A stretch of DNA of 45,858 bases from Nitrospirota bacterium (GCA_030682135.1 JAUXQT010000095.1:1-45858), one strand, 5' to 3'. Positions 1-8,049 are shown, counted from the stretch's first letter. The notes: generated by a model from the letters alone, not told the origin. Numbers and translations: made by a program.

Positions 1-784
1 AGGGCGAGAACACCCCCGAATCGCCGACTTTCAATTGCCCTGCCGTAATGCGTCCGGCGATGATGCGGCGGGCGTCGAACTTGTACACGTCCTGAACCGG
101 CAGGCGAAGCGGTTGCTCGGAGCGCCCAGGCTCCTTCCTAAACGCACTAAGCGCATCCAGCACGGTCGGACCGCTATACCAGGGCATCTGCTCGCTCCGG
201 TTGGCGATGTTATCGCCGAGCTTGGCGCTGACAGGAATGATTTGTTGCGGAACCGCCTTGAACTGCCCGAGGAACTCGCGATATTCCTTTTCGATCGCGT
301 CGAACACATCCTGCTTGTAGCCGACCAGATCCATCTTGTTCACGACCACGGCAAACTGGCGGACGCCCAGGAGCGACAAGAGATAGCCATGCTTCTTGGA
401 CTGCTCCTTCACGCCCTCCAAGGCATCGATCAACAACAACGCCCCTTCAGCCCGGGCCGCCCCGGAAATCATGTTCTTGAGAAATTCCTTATGCCCCGGC
501 GCATCGATGATGATGTATTGCCGGCCCTTCCAGCCGAAAAAGGTCCGAGCCGTATCGATCGTGATGCCCTGCTCCTGCTCTTCCAGAAAGGCATCGAACA
601 GGAACGCGTACTCGAATTCCTTCCCCTGTTGCTGACAGATGGCTTGAACTTTTTCGAGCTTGCCGTCCGGCAACGATCCCGTATCGGCATAGAGCCGCCC
701 CAGCAAGGTAGACTTGCCATGGTCCACATGCCCGACGATAACGATATTTAAATTGTCAGATGGTTTCGAAATCATTTCCGTCAT
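1..784 (-). CDS. cysN: Sulfate adenylyltransferase subunit 1 (CysN), GTPase; 3' part outside window
   Basis: CysN is the regulatory GTPase of ATP sulfurylase. It couples GTP hydrolysis by its own subunit to APS formation by CysD in the cytoplasm. The 261 visible residues hold the full EF-Tu-like GTP-binding domain: GHVDHGKST at residues 18-26, then DAPGH, NKMD and SAK motifs. They end in the start of the beta-barrel domain, and the reading frame runs off the left edge, so a fused CysC kinase cannot be excluded. The start is ATG at 784; a second ATG lies three codons in. It is last in the Rrf2-sir-cysH-trpD2-cysD-cysN order, and a long inverted repeat separates it from cysD. Confidence 0.95.
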   Translation of the reverse strand, partial: MTEMISKPSDNLNIVIVGHVDHGKSTLLGRLYADTGSLPDGKLEKVQAICQQQGKEFEYAFLFDAFLEEQEQGITIDTARTFFGWKGRQYIIIDAPGHKEFLKNMISGAARAEGALLLIDALEGVKEQSKKHGYLLSLLGVRQFAVVVNKMDLVGYKQDVFDAIEKEYREFLGQFKAVPQQIIPVSAKLGDNIANRSEQMPWYSGPTVLDALSAFRKEPGRSEQPLRLPVQDVYKFDARRIIAGRITAGQLKVGDSGVFSP

Positions 785-794
785 TTTCACACTC

Positions 795-919
795 CAGAAT
801 GTTCAAACAGGCAGCCCAGCAAGGCCGCAGGGGAGGAGAAACCGCAGGCGTACCCTCTGCGGTACGTTGAGGATTTCTCCGACCCGAGAACGCCGCTGGA
901 TGCCTGTTTCAACATTCTG
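795..919. repeat. Imperfect inverted-repeat element (~125 bp) between cysD and cysN
   Basis: The outer arms 795-813 (CAGAATGTTCAAACAGGCA) and 901-919 are inverted copies with one mismatch. Moving inwards there are paired blocks around CCAGC, GGAGAAA and CGTACC, with the tip at about 849-866. The whole gap therefore folds into one long hairpin in DNA or mRNA. It resembles a family of intergenic repeats I recall from Nitrospira genomes; that is memory, not a search. It could be a REP/MITE-type element or an mRNA-stabilising structure. Confidence 0.75.
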
Positions 920-922
920 CCC

Positions 923-1744
923 CTACATGTAGCCGTCTTTGCGGAGCAACTCCATCCCGCGCCCTTCATCCTGCGCGCGGCCCGATCGCTCCGCGACTGT
1001 GGTATGCCGCAATTCGTCAATAATCTCATCCACGGTCTTCGCCGTCGATTTGATCGGCGTGGTACAGGGGGCACAGCCGAGACTGCGATAACGAGTCCCG
1101 TCCCCCTTGTCGAGATAGAGATCGATGAAGGGAATGTTCTCGTATTTGATGTATTCCCAAATGTTGATTTCCGTCCAATCCAGCAACGGATGGATCCGGA
1201 TATGGGTCCCCGGAGGAAAGGTCGTCTTAAATTGATCCCAGAGTTCCGGTGGCTGATCGCGGAAATCCCAATCGCCATGTTTGTCGCGCGGTGAGAAATA
1301 GCGCTCCTTGGCTCTGGTCCCTTCCTCGTCTGCCCGCACACCGAGAATGATGCCCGTATAGCCCTTTTGTTCGATCAATTGCTTGAGCCCATTGGTTTTC
1401 AAGGCGGTACAGCAATTGACGCGGCCCAGCGTATGGTTCATCCCGGCCGCGAGCGCTTCCTTGTTTTGCCCCACGACCAATTTCAGGCCCCACTCGCGGG
1501 CCACTCGATCCCGATATTCGATCATGGCCGGGATTTTGAAACTCGTGTCGACGTGGAGAAGCGGAAGCGGGACATGGCCAAAAAAGGCTTTTCTGGCCAG
1601 CCACAATAGAACAGTCGAGTCCTTCCCCATCGACCACAACATGGCCAGGTTGTCGAAATGTTTGTAGGCTTCACGGAGAATGTAGACGCTCTGGTCTTCT
1701 AATTGACGAAGATGTCGCACGGACTCGATCCTCTCCTGTGTCAA
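923..1744 (-). CDS. cysD: Sulfate adenylyltransferase subunit 2 (CysD)
   Basis: CysD is the catalytic subunit of the CysDN ATP sulfurylase (ATP + sulfate to APS + PPi). The 273-residue product has the family hallmarks: [16 protein letters not shown] near the N-terminus, the PP-loop SMGKDST at residues 38-44, [21 protein letters not shown] and the C-terminal [10 protein letters not shown] region. The start is not an ATG. A TTG at 1744 overlaps the trpD2 stop (TTGA), and a GTG at 1720 sits 9 nt after a better AGGAGAGG ribosome-binding site. Both give a sensible N-terminus. The overlap suggests translational coupling to the TrpD2-like gene. Confidence 0.96.
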   Translation of the reverse strand: MTQERIESVRHLRQLEDQSVYILREAYKHFDNLAMLWSMGKDSTVLLWLARKAFFGHVPLPLLHVDTSFKIPAMIEYRDRVAREWGLKLVVGQNKEALAAGMNHTLGRVNCCTALKTNGLKQLIEQKGYTGIILGVRADEEGTRAKERYFSPRDKHGDWDFRDQPPELWDQFKTTFPPGTHIRIHPLLDWTEINIWEYIKYENIPFIDLYLDKGDGTRYRSLGCAPCTTPIKSTAKTVDEIIDELRHTTVAERSGRAQDEGRGMELLRKDGYM

Positions 1745-2796
1745 TGGGTTCGTCCGGGGACGCCTGTGCCCACCGGCTCCTGTGTCAGCTCTTCTAACTT
1801 TCGTGCCGCAGCTCCTTCTTCAAGCGCTCGACGCGCCAGCGGAATGCAGGCCGCCCACGTCGCCCCTTTGCCTGCGGCGTACAGGATCAAGGCCGCATTC
1901 ATCACGACCCAGTTGTGCGACCCGCCCTGTACCTGATTATGGAGAATCCGCCGAAGCAGATCGGCTTCCTTGTCTCGCTGGTCCGACGGAAAACCGGCCA
2001 TGTCGCGCGGCGTGCCCAGCGGCAATCCGGCATCTTTTGACGCGAACGAGAGAGGGGTAATCCGCTCATCCCGCAATTCCAACACCCTGGTGAGTGCGCT
2101 GATCGACAGCTCCGGGTCGCCTTCCACGCCGCTGACCACCAGCGCCCGCGGGCAGGCCAACATCCGCAACACTTCAGCGGTCTTTTCAAAGTGAGGGGGA
2201 TGAGACAGACCGACGACCTGTGACGCGGCGCGAGCCGGATTTAAGAGTCTCGCAATCGGATGAAAGACGTTCCGCGCGCCCAACTCCTGTCGCATCTCCA
2301 AAAAGCGATAGACCGGGGGATGGTACAAGGCAATGTCGAGATAGGCGAACCCATGTTTCTTCACCGCCTCTGCCGCGACTTTCGGCTCCATGTCGATTGG
2401 CAAGCCCAGGGCCTTGAGCACCCCGGCATTCCCCGCGCGACCGGGAATTCCGTCATACCCATGCATCAACACCGACGCTCCTGCCGATGCTGCCACGATG
2501 GCGGCAGCCGCAAGGGCATGAAAGGTCTCCTGCTTCCCTGCGTAACTCGGCAAATCCACGACACCGAGCTCTCGGGGGATCGGCACAGGCGCGACATACG
2601 AACGTGCGGTCGCGGTCATCGAGGCCAGTTCGGTAACGGACTCCATCTTTATTCTCATGGCAATGAGAAAGGCCCCGATCTGTGCCGGTGTGGCCTCTCC
2701 TTCAATGAGAGCCTTCATCGCCCGCTTCGCTTCGTCCCAGGTCAGATCCTTGGCAGCTCGTGGCCCCTTGGCAATTTTTGCAATAAATTCCTGCAT
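1741..2796 (-). CDS. TrpD2-like protein (anthranilate phosphoribosyltransferase-like, glycosyltransferase family 3)
   Basis: The product of about 351 residues matches the TrpD fold. It has an N-terminal helical domain ([33 protein letters not shown]) and the [29 protein letters not shown] region that corresponds to HP..RELG.RT.FN.LGPL.NP in TrpD. The PRPP-binding GTGGD loop is replaced by a YAGKQETFH stretch and the HGNR loop by HGYDGIPG, so real anthranilate phosphoribosyltransferase activity is unlikely. The ATG at 2796 follows the cysH stop by 5 bp; the open frame extends upstream into cysH, but that is not needed. Its place inside the cys operon hints at a sulfur or cofactor role, which remains unknown. 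Confidence 0.82.
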   Translation of the reverse strand: MQEFIAKIAKGPRAAKDLTWDEAKRAMKALIEGEATPAQIGAFLIAMRIKMESVTELASMTATARSYVAPVPIPRELGVVDLPSYAGKQETFHALAAAAIVAASAGASVLMHGYDGIPGRAGNAGVLKALGLPIDMEPKVAAEAVKKHGFAYLDIALYHPPVYRFLEMRQELGARNVFHPIARLLNPARAASQVVGLSHPPHFEKTAEVLRMLACPRALVVSGVEGDPELSISALTRVLELRDERITPLSFASKDAGLPLGTPRDMAGFPSDQRDKEADLLRRILHNQVQGGSHNWVVMNAALILYAAGKGATWAACIPLARRALEEGAAARKLEELTQEPVGTGVPGRTH

Positions 2797-2801
2797 CAAT
2801 A

Positions 2802-3512
2802 TTACGGGGCCTTGTGTAACCCGCACTCCGTCTTGGTAAAATTTTTCCAGCGGCCCGCGCGGGGGTCTTCGCCTGGCATCACTGGGCTCGTACAATGGGT
2901 GCAGCCGATACTGGGGTAGTCGCGGTCGTGCAATTCATTGTAGGGAACCTCGTAGACACGAATGTAGGTCCAGACATCCTCCCACGTCCACTTCGCGAGG
3001 GGATTCACTTTGGCCAGCTGAAACTTCTGGTCCCACTCGATCAGCTTGGCATGGGCTCTCGTGGGAGACTGGTCCCGCCTGATGCCGGTAATCCAGGCGT
3101 CGAATCCCTTCAACACACGGGTGAGCGGCTCCACTTTGCGCAATTCGCAACATTGATCGGGATGGCGCGTCCATAGAGTCTCGCCATGCTGAGCCGCCTG
3201 CTGCTCCGGCGTCAGCAGCGACTTCACTTGAATGACCTGTTGCGGCTGTAGCCCGTACTGCGCGATCACACGCTCGCGCGTCGCGTAGGTCTCAGGAAAC
3301 AGGAACTCCGTATCGAGATAGAAGAGCGGCAGGGATGGATCGATGCGATGGACCATGTCCAAGAGCACGACATCCTCCGCTCCGAAACTGCAAGCCAGCA
3401 CGATCTTTGGCGCAAACCGCTCAATCACCGCGGTCAACAGCTCCTGTGGCTGCTTCGCCTCGAACGTGTCACCCCAGGCGTTCAATTCTTCCGATGAGAG
3501 TTTCATTTCCAT
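2802..3512 (-). CDS. cysH: Assimilatory APS/PAPS reductase (CysH), iron-sulfur type
   Basis: The enzyme reduces adenylyl sulfate (or PAPS) to sulfite with thioredoxin. The 236 residues contain the PP-loop region CSFGAEDVVLLD (41-52), GIRRDQSPTR (143-152), the catalytic-tail motif ECGLH (Cys230), and two cysteine pairs, Cys121-Cys122 and Cys204-x2-Cys207. The CC...CxxC set is the [4Fe-4S] ligand signature of APS reductases and is absent from E. coli-type PAPS reductases, so APS is the likelier substrate. That fits the absence of a visible cysC. The start at 3512 (MEMK) or two codons later is equally plausible. It lies between the sulfite reductase and trpD2 genes. Confidence 0.95.
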   Translation of the reverse strand: MEMKLSSEELNAWGDTFEAKQPQELLTAVIERFAPKIVLACSFGAEDVVLLDMVHRIDPSLPLFYLDTEFLFPETYATRERVIAQYGLQPQQVIQVKSLLTPEQQAAQHGETLWTRHPDQCCELRKVEPLTRVLKGFDAWITGIRRDQSPTRAHAKLIEWDQKFQLAKVNPLAKWTWEDVWTYIRVYEVPYNELHDRDYPSIGCTHCTSPVMPGEDPRAGRWKNFTKTECGLHKAP

Positions 3513-3534
3513 CTCTTCTTCACTCTATCATCCA

Positions 3535-3631
3535 CAGGAGGGGCACCAGAGTCGGTCGACTGCGCCCGTCGAGCGAGCACCGTTTCATCGTGCGCGCTCC
3601 GGGAGCAAAGACCGACCTGGTGCCCCTCCTG
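3535..3631. repeat. 97-bp hairpin-forming inverted repeat between the sulfite reductase gene and cysH
   Basis: The arm CAGGAGGGGCACCA (3535-3548) is exactly inverted at 3618-3631. The pairing continues through GTCGGTC (3551-3557) with GACCGAC (3610-3616). A second inner stem forms from GAGCGAGCAC and GTGCGCGCTC. No T-tract follows, so it is not a standard intrinsic terminator. It could act as an mRNA-processing or stabilising element, or be a REP-type repeat. Its sequence differs from the 795-919 element. Confidence 0.75.
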
Positions 3632-3633
3632 AC

Positions 3634-6132
3634 TCACTCTACTTTTTCGACCAGAATCCGAAAATGAGCCGCCTCGGCTTCGAGCGGTTCCTGCAACAAC
3701 AGCTTATGCCCGTCGTTCTTCAAGCTGAGCGGCACGTTCTTGATGGGTTCGCCCGCATCCAGCCAAACTTCCAACTGCTCGCCCGCATCCATCATCTCAA
3801 GTTTCAACTTCGTCTTCACATAGTTGAGAGGGCAGGCCACCCCCCGCAGATCGTACACCGGTGCACCGGACGCAGCAGGCGCGGTGACAGAAGACAACGC
3901 TGGCTTCACCTCCGGCGTCGGGTTGGCCGTCACCACTGTGGCCTGGCCCACCGCAGCCAACTTGAGATCTTTACCCATCTGCTCCGTGGCGGAACGGCAG
4001 GCATCGACGAAACCCTTCGCAAACACCATCTTCTCGCGGGCCGATTCGCCGGTCGTCTCCTTGGGCCCTAAATCGCCAACACTCTTTCTCAAGTCCCGAT
4101 ACATCGCCGGAACGATGCCCTTCTGTGCAATGCGGCTATCGAACTCGAAGAAAGTTTCCGCATCGGTCGAGGGCTCCAGTCCTTCCGTCACGAGCAACGC
4201 CTTCGCAGCGGACAACACGGCCCGATAGGACTTGTTCACCGACACGGAATACTGATGGTTATCGACAAGCAGCTTCGCCTGATAAAGCTCTTGATCCGCT
4301 TCAAGAATGCCGTTCTCGATCATTTCAAGCGCGCCACCGGCGCATTCGCCTGGTCCGAGATCTTCCAGCACGAACTCCGCCTCACCTTCCCAGTCGTAGT
4401 AAAACGTGGGGTCCTCTTGAAAGGATGGAACGATGGTATAGGGAATCAGCTCGTCTTTGAGTTTGATCTTCCCGACGCGATCGATGAAGGCCGGCAACCC
4501 TTCACCGGAAAGGCGATCTCGCCGATAGACACGAATCAAATGGGTGATCGCCGCCGACACGCTCTTCGCCGGCAACTTCACCACCATCTGCCCGATCTTC
4601 GCGGTCCCGTCGACCTTCCCGCCCAAGTGCAATTCATAGAACGGCGCGACATGATCGGCAATCCGCTTCCCGACACCATGCAAACCAATCGTGGCAATAT
4701 GGTGTTGGGCGCAGGAGTTGTGGCAGCCGCTAATCTTGACCGTGACGTCATGTAAATCTTCGGGAACCCGCCCGGCAGGGAACACCTCGGCCAAGGCCCT
4801 CGCGAGCCCCTTGGAAGACGTGATCCCCAGACCGCATGTATCGGTACCGGGGCAGGCGATAATATCTTCAACCAATTCGGCGCCGGGATCGGCCAAGCCC
4901 TGTGAGGCCAAATCGGCATAGAGGTCTGCGATACGCGACTCCGGTATCCAGCGAATAATCATGTTCTGATTGATCGTCGTCCGAATGTTGCCATTGGAAT
5001 AGCGATCGGCAAGATCGGCGATGAGCAGCATCTGCTCTGTCGTGAGATCGCCCATGAAGAGCTTGGTCACGGCGGCGACATAACCTTCTTGCTTCTGTCG
5101 CACCACATTGGTCCGGCGCCACATCTCGAACGGTGTCTCCGCTGGCGCGCCATTGGCATGGCCATTGGTCTGCCCCGCCGCCTGCTTCGGCCGACTCGAC
5201 GTCGGCATGATGAGGGGAACGGGTTCATCCGGATACGACAGCAATTTGATGGGCTCATGGATCGGACGGGCATGCCCCATCGACACATAGGCCTCTTCCC
5301 AACGACGTTTGAACTCCTCGAAGCCCAGCTTTTCGATCACGAACTTCATCCGGGCCTTCGTCCGATTCTTTCGATTGCCCAAGGTATCGAACACTCGAAT
5401 CACCGCTTCGACACTCGGTATGAGTTCATCCATCGGGGTGAACTCCCGGAGGACCTGGGCCAGGCGAGGAGCCGAACCGAGTCCGCCGCCTGCCACCATG
5501 CGAAAGCCGATGACTCCATCGGCACGTTTCGCTGCGAGCAGACCGACATCGTGAATCGGTGTAAGGGCGCAATCCTGTTTGCAACCGGAGAACGCGATCT
5601 TGAACTTTCGGGGAAGGCTCTGGTTGAGCGGGTTCCGCAACAGGTGCTGCGCCACGGTTTTCGCATAGGGCGTCACGTCGAACACTTCTCCCTGACAGAC
5701 CCCGGCAAGGTGGCAGGCCGTCACGTTACGAACGGTATTGGCGCAGGCCTCTCTCGTCGTTAACCCGACCTCCGCCAGCCCGCGCATGATGGTCGGCACA
5801 TCTTTGAGTTCGACGAAATGCAACTGAATATCCTGACGCGTCGTGACATGCCCGACCCCGGTGGCATATCGCTCGGTCAATTCTGCAACACGGCGAAGCT
5901 GATTGGCCGTCATGCCTCCGAACGGAATCTTGATACGAACCATCTGGACACCGGCTTGCCGCTGTCCGTAAATGCCGTATTGGAGACGAAACGGCCTGAA
6001 CAGATCGCTCGACACATCACCGGAAACCAGGCGCATCGCCTCGGCTTCAAAGGTCTCGATCTCCTCGGCAATGGCGGGAGAAATGGGCTCTGTCTTGATC
6101 GGAACAGTACTCAGTGGTGTATGACTCATCAT
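3634..6132 (-). CDS. Sulfite/nitrite reductase hemoprotein with two complete siroheme-[4Fe-4S] motif sets and C-terminal TusA domain
   Basis: Predicted assimilatory sulfite reductase (sulfite to sulfide), 832 residues. Each pseudo-symmetric half carries a full C-x5-C...C-x3-C cluster motif: Cys140/146/184/188 in the first half and Cys427/433/470/474 in the second, joined by an Asn/Gly/Ala-rich linker at about 320-333. In classical CysI and NirA only the C-terminal half keeps the ligands. Residues ~585-720 form an extra helical region, possibly HEPN-like. Residues ~757-832 are a TusA/SirA domain (YDLRGVACPLNYVKTKLKL, Cys767). The start is ATG at 6132 or 6129; the second is better spaced from GAGG. 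A role in nitrite reduction cannot be ruled out from sequence, but the cys context favours sulfite. Confidence 0.9.
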   Translation of the reverse strand: MMSHTPLSTVPIKTEPISPAIAEEIETFEAEAMRLVSGDVSSDLFRPFRLQYGIYGQRQAGVQMVRIKIPFGGMTANQLRRVAELTERYATGVGHVTTRQDIQLHFVELKDVPTIMRGLAEVGLTTREACANTVRNVTACHLAGVCQGEVFDVTPYAKTVAQHLLRNPLNQSLPRKFKIAFSGCKQDCALTPIHDVGLLAAKRADGVIGFRMVAGGGLGSAPRLAQVLREFTPMDELIPSVEAVIRVFDTLGNRKNRTKARMKFVIEKLGFEEFKRRWEEAYVSMGHARPIHEPIKLLSYPDEPVPLIMPTSSRPKQAAGQTNGHANGAPAETPFEMWRRTNVVRQKQEGYVAAVTKLFMGDLTTEQMLLIADLADRYSNGNIRTTINQNMIIRWIPESRIADLYADLASQGLADPGAELVEDIIACPGTDTCGLGITSSKGLARALAEVFPAGRVPEDLHDVTVKISGCHNSCAQHHIATIGLHGVGKRIADHVAPFYELHLGGKVDGTAKIGQMVVKLPAKSVSAAITHLIRVYRRDRLSGEGLPAFIDRVGKIKLKDELIPYTIVPSFQEDPTFYYDWEGEAEFVLEDLGPGECAGGALEMIENGILEADQELYQAKLLVDNHQYSVSVNKSYRAVLSAAKALLVTEGLEPSTDAETFFEFDSRIAQKGIVPAMYRDLRKSVGDLGPKETTGESAREKMVFAKGFVDACRSATEQMGKDLKLAAVGQATVVTANPTPEVKPALSSVTAPAASGAPVYDLRGVACPLNYVKTKLKLEMMDAGEQLEVWLDAGEPIKNVPLSLKNDGHKLLLQEPLEAEAAHFRILVEKVE

Positions 6133-6136
6133 GACC

Positions 6137-6586
6137 TCAAATATGATACATCAACGACCGCTCCTGCTCGAGCTCTCGCTGCTGCCCGGCTAATTCTTCC
6201 ACGCTGATCGCTTCGAGCACATGGCGCTCCGCTTGATGAACCTGCTCCCACATCTTTCCAAGCAGCAACTCCGGCTTGCTCAGCCGTTTCACCTGTGCAC
6301 GCCCAGCGCCGCCGCTCGGGGTTGAAAGCGGACCATCGAGCGCCTCAAGGATCTCGACGACCGATACTTCAGACGGTTTCCTCGACAATACATAGCCCCC
6401 TTGAGCGCCTCGAAGGCTCGACACAAGACCGGCCTTCTTCATCCCATGGAGGACCTGTTCGAGAAAGCGAGCAGGGATGGCTTGCCGGCGTGCAATCGAT
6501 TTGGCCTGAACAGGCGCCGTCCCAAGATGCATCGCTAAGTCGACAGCCGCCATGATCCCGTACGTTGCCCTCAAAGACACTTTCAT
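6137..6586 (-). CDS. Rrf2-family transcriptional regulator of the sulfur operon
   Basis: The 149-residue protein is a typical Rrf2 winged helix: MKVSLRATYGIMAAVDLA at the N-terminus, the recognition region PARFLEQVLHGMKKAGLVSSLRG, and GGYVLSRKPSEVSVVEILEALDG. It lacks the three-cysteine Fe-S motif of IscR and NsrR, so it resembles CymR/CysR-type regulators that sense sulfur status through partners or ligands. It is first in the operon, 4 bp before the sulfite reductase start. GGAAT/ATTCC repeats sit just upstream of its own start, so it probably autoregulates and controls the whole cluster. The effector is unknown. Confidence 0.9.
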   Translation of the reverse strand: MKVSLRATYGIMAAVDLAMHLGTAPVQAKSIARRQAIPARFLEQVLHGMKKAGLVSSLRGAQGGYVLSRKPSEVSVVEILEALDGPLSTPSGGAGRAQVKRLSKPELLLGKMWEQVHQAERHVLEAISVEELAGQQRELEQERSLMYHI

Positions 6587-6594
6587 ACACGAGT

Positions 6595-6620
6595 ATTCCG
6601 GTAGGAATTAAAGCATTCCG
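6595..6620 (-). promoter_or_regulatory. Putative Rrf2 operator (repeated GGAAT/ATTCC half-sites)
   Basis: Read on the minus strand, ACCGGAAT occurs twice, 20 nt apart. The dyads ATTCCGGTAGGAAT (6595-6608) and GGAATTAAAGCATTCC (6604-6619) overlap. GGAAT(T) is also the core of known CymR-type Rrf2 sites. The boxes lie between the -10 element and the start codon, where bound repressor would block transcription. Confidence 0.55.
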
Positions 6621-6626
6621 GTCGTT

Positions 6627-6656
6627 TTAATACTACCCGAACGGTTCTCCTGTCAA
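6627..6656 (-). promoter_or_regulatory. Sigma-70-type promoter of the sulfur operon
   Basis: On the minus strand a perfect TTGACA (6656-6651) is followed after 18 bp by TATTAA (6632-6627). The expected transcription start, around 6620, falls on the repeated GGAAT boxes and about 35 nt ahead of the Rrf2 gene. Confidence 0.55.
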
Positions 6657-6864
6657 GTCACCCCTCCATGATTTTTCTCGCCACATGATCCTGAGAATTT
6701 GACTGTGGGACCAGGAGGCAGGCCCTTCATCCGGCAACGTGAGCCTCGCCGATTTCCTTCCACGCGAGCCAACAAGAACAGCACGTTCTCTATTTTCCTC
6801 GTTGACATCAAATGGGCTCTGGGCAATAATCCGCACCACTTTTCGCCCTTCTCCTGGAACCTGC

Positions 6865-7455
6865 ATGTCGCCTACATCTTCCGTCTTCAGTATTTTGCTC
6901 CTCTGCGGCGACCCAGACGTCCAGAGTCAGGTCAGCCACATCTTCAAAGATGCCTCTGTGACGATGGCAAAAGACGCGGCCGTTTTGCCGAAAGAGGCAG
7001 CGCGACGCACCTTTGATGTCGTCATCGTCGAGTCGAAACCAGGATCGTCCGATGGAACCGCTGCCATCCCCACCAATGTGAATCTCACGCAGACCCTGCT
7101 CATCACCGGTTCTCGAACCGTGCTCAAACGAGCCTCCAAATCCATGCAGGCGATCGCGCGGCAGAATAGTACGGGAGCGAACGGAAAAGACGCCCTGTCG
7201 CTTGAGGACTATCTCGAATGGAAGATGGGAGATTTCGTGAAGGGGATGCGAAACGGTTCGGGACGCAACCTGCATCCCATGTTGATCACGGCCATCGAAC
7301 GGCCCCTGATCACCAGAGCGCTTCAGGAAACCAACGGCAACCAGATCCAGGCAGCAGAGCTATTAGGCTTGAACCGGAACACCCTTAGAAAAAAGATCCA
7401 CGACCTGCATATTCCCGTAAAACGGAATCGGACTGCGCAGACGCGAGAAACCTAA
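6865..7455 (+). CDS. Fis-type HTH protein with degenerate receiver-like N-terminus
   Basis: The 196-residue protein ends in the Fis/NtrC DNA-binding domain: residues ~138-183, with ERPLITRALQETNGNQIQAA followed by the HTH helix LLGLNRNTLRKKIHDL. The N-terminal ~80 residues (ILLLCGDPDVQSQVSHIF, FDVVIVES) look like a response-regulator receiver but lack a clear phosphoacceptor Asp pair, and there is no AAA+ domain. ATG at 6865 is preferred over a GTG at 6739, because the upstream extension is non-conserved-looking and its AGGAGG lies too far away. The protein may be a nucleoid or transcription factor. HU follows on the same strand about 100 bp downstream. Confidence 0.75.
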   Translation: MSPTSSVFSILLLCGDPDVQSQVSHIFKDASVTMAKDAAVLPKEAARRTFDVVIVESKPGSSDGTAAIPTNVNLTQTLLITGSRTVLKRASKSMQAIARQNSTGANGKDALSLEDYLEWKMGDFVKGMRNGSGRNLHPMLITAIERPLITRALQETNGNQIQAAELLGLNRNTLRKKIHDLHIPVKRNRTAQTRET

Positions 7456-7553
7456 CCGGTCCAGTGCCGCCAATGGCACAGACTCACGGATGCGCAGAAA
7501 AGACGTCGATGGCAAGGAGTCGCGTAGTTCAACCCAACAACAGGAGGGGCACG

Positions 7554-7826
7554 ATGACGAAAGAAGAGCTGATCGCAAAAATGGCGGCATCCGCCGGTAT
7601 CACCAAGGTTGCCGCAGGCACTGCGTTACAGGCCTTTACCGGCGCAGTGACCACATCCCTGAAAAAGGGACAACGCGTATCGCTGGTGAATTTCGGGACC
7701 TTTACGGTCGCCAAACGGAAAGCCCGGCTTGGACGTAATCCCCGAACCGGTGAAGCGCTACGAATTCCCGCCGCCAAAGTCCCGAAGTTCTCGGCAGGGA
7801 AAATCCTCAAGTCAGCCGTCCGGTAA
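7554..7826 (+). CDS. HU/IHF-family DNA-binding protein
   Basis: The small basic nucleoid protein of 90 residues bends and packages DNA as a dimer. It has the full family pattern: MTKEELIAKMAASAGITKVAA at the N-terminus, VNFGTFTVAKRKARLGRNPRTGE with the DNA-clamping beta arm, and a Pro-Lys rich end (PAAKVPKFSAGKILKSAV). The ATG at 7554 follows CAGGAGGGGCACG, an excellent ribosome-binding site; upstream in-frame codons are not needed. It follows a Fis-type gene and is closed by a hairpin at 7866-7909. HU versus IHF-alpha/beta cannot be settled by eye. Confidence 0.94.
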   Translation: MTKEELIAKMAASAGITKVAAGTALQAFTGAVTTSLKKGQRVSLVNFGTFTVAKRKARLGRNPRTGEALRIPAAKVPKFSAGKILKSAVR

Positions 7827-7865
7827 TCTCTCACGATTATCCGATCCTGCTGGCGGGAAACGAGA

Positions 7866-7909
7866 GAGAGGGGAGCCATTTCTATCAAGAAGTGCGCTCC
7901 CTCCTCTTT
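7866..7909 (+). terminator. Intrinsic terminator after the HU gene
   Basis: GAGAGGGGAGC (7866-7876) pairs with GCTCCCTCCTC (7896-7906), with an internal mismatch, and is followed by a short T-run. It lies 40 bp after the HU stop and just before the tRNA-Val promoter. Confidence 0.6.
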
Positions 7910-7918
7910 ATGCGTTTC

Positions 7919-7948
7919 TTGACAGGTTGGGCAGGGCTATATTAGCAT
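7919..7948 (+). promoter_or_regulatory. Promoter of tRNA-Val
   Basis: TTGACA (7919-7924), an 18-bp spacer and TAGCAT (7943-7948) place the transcription start a few bases ahead of the tRNA. The same -10 hexamer and spacer length occur at the initiator tRNA in this window. Confidence 0.6.
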
Positions 7949-7964
7949 GCGCCTTCGGATCGAC

Positions 7965-8039
7965 AGGCGCGTAGCTCAGGGGGAGAGCGCTACCTTGACA
8001 CGGTAGAGGTCGACGGTTCAAGACCGTCCGCGCCTACCA
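7965..8039 (+). tRNA. tRNA-Val(GAC)
   Basis: The 75-nt cloverleaf has a perfect 7-bp acceptor stem (AGGCGCG with CGCGCCT) and a D arm from TAGCTC. The anticodon stem CTACC/GGTAG encloses TTGACAC (anticodon GAC), and the T arm is GACGG-TTCAAGA-CCGTC. Discriminator A and CCA are encoded. Confidence 0.96.
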
Positions 8040-8049
8040 CCCAGCTGAG

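Noticed and set aside
35-751. Plus-strand 238-codon open frame across the start region
   Set aside because: It is the reverse-complement shadow of cysN, whose translation matches the GTPase motifs.
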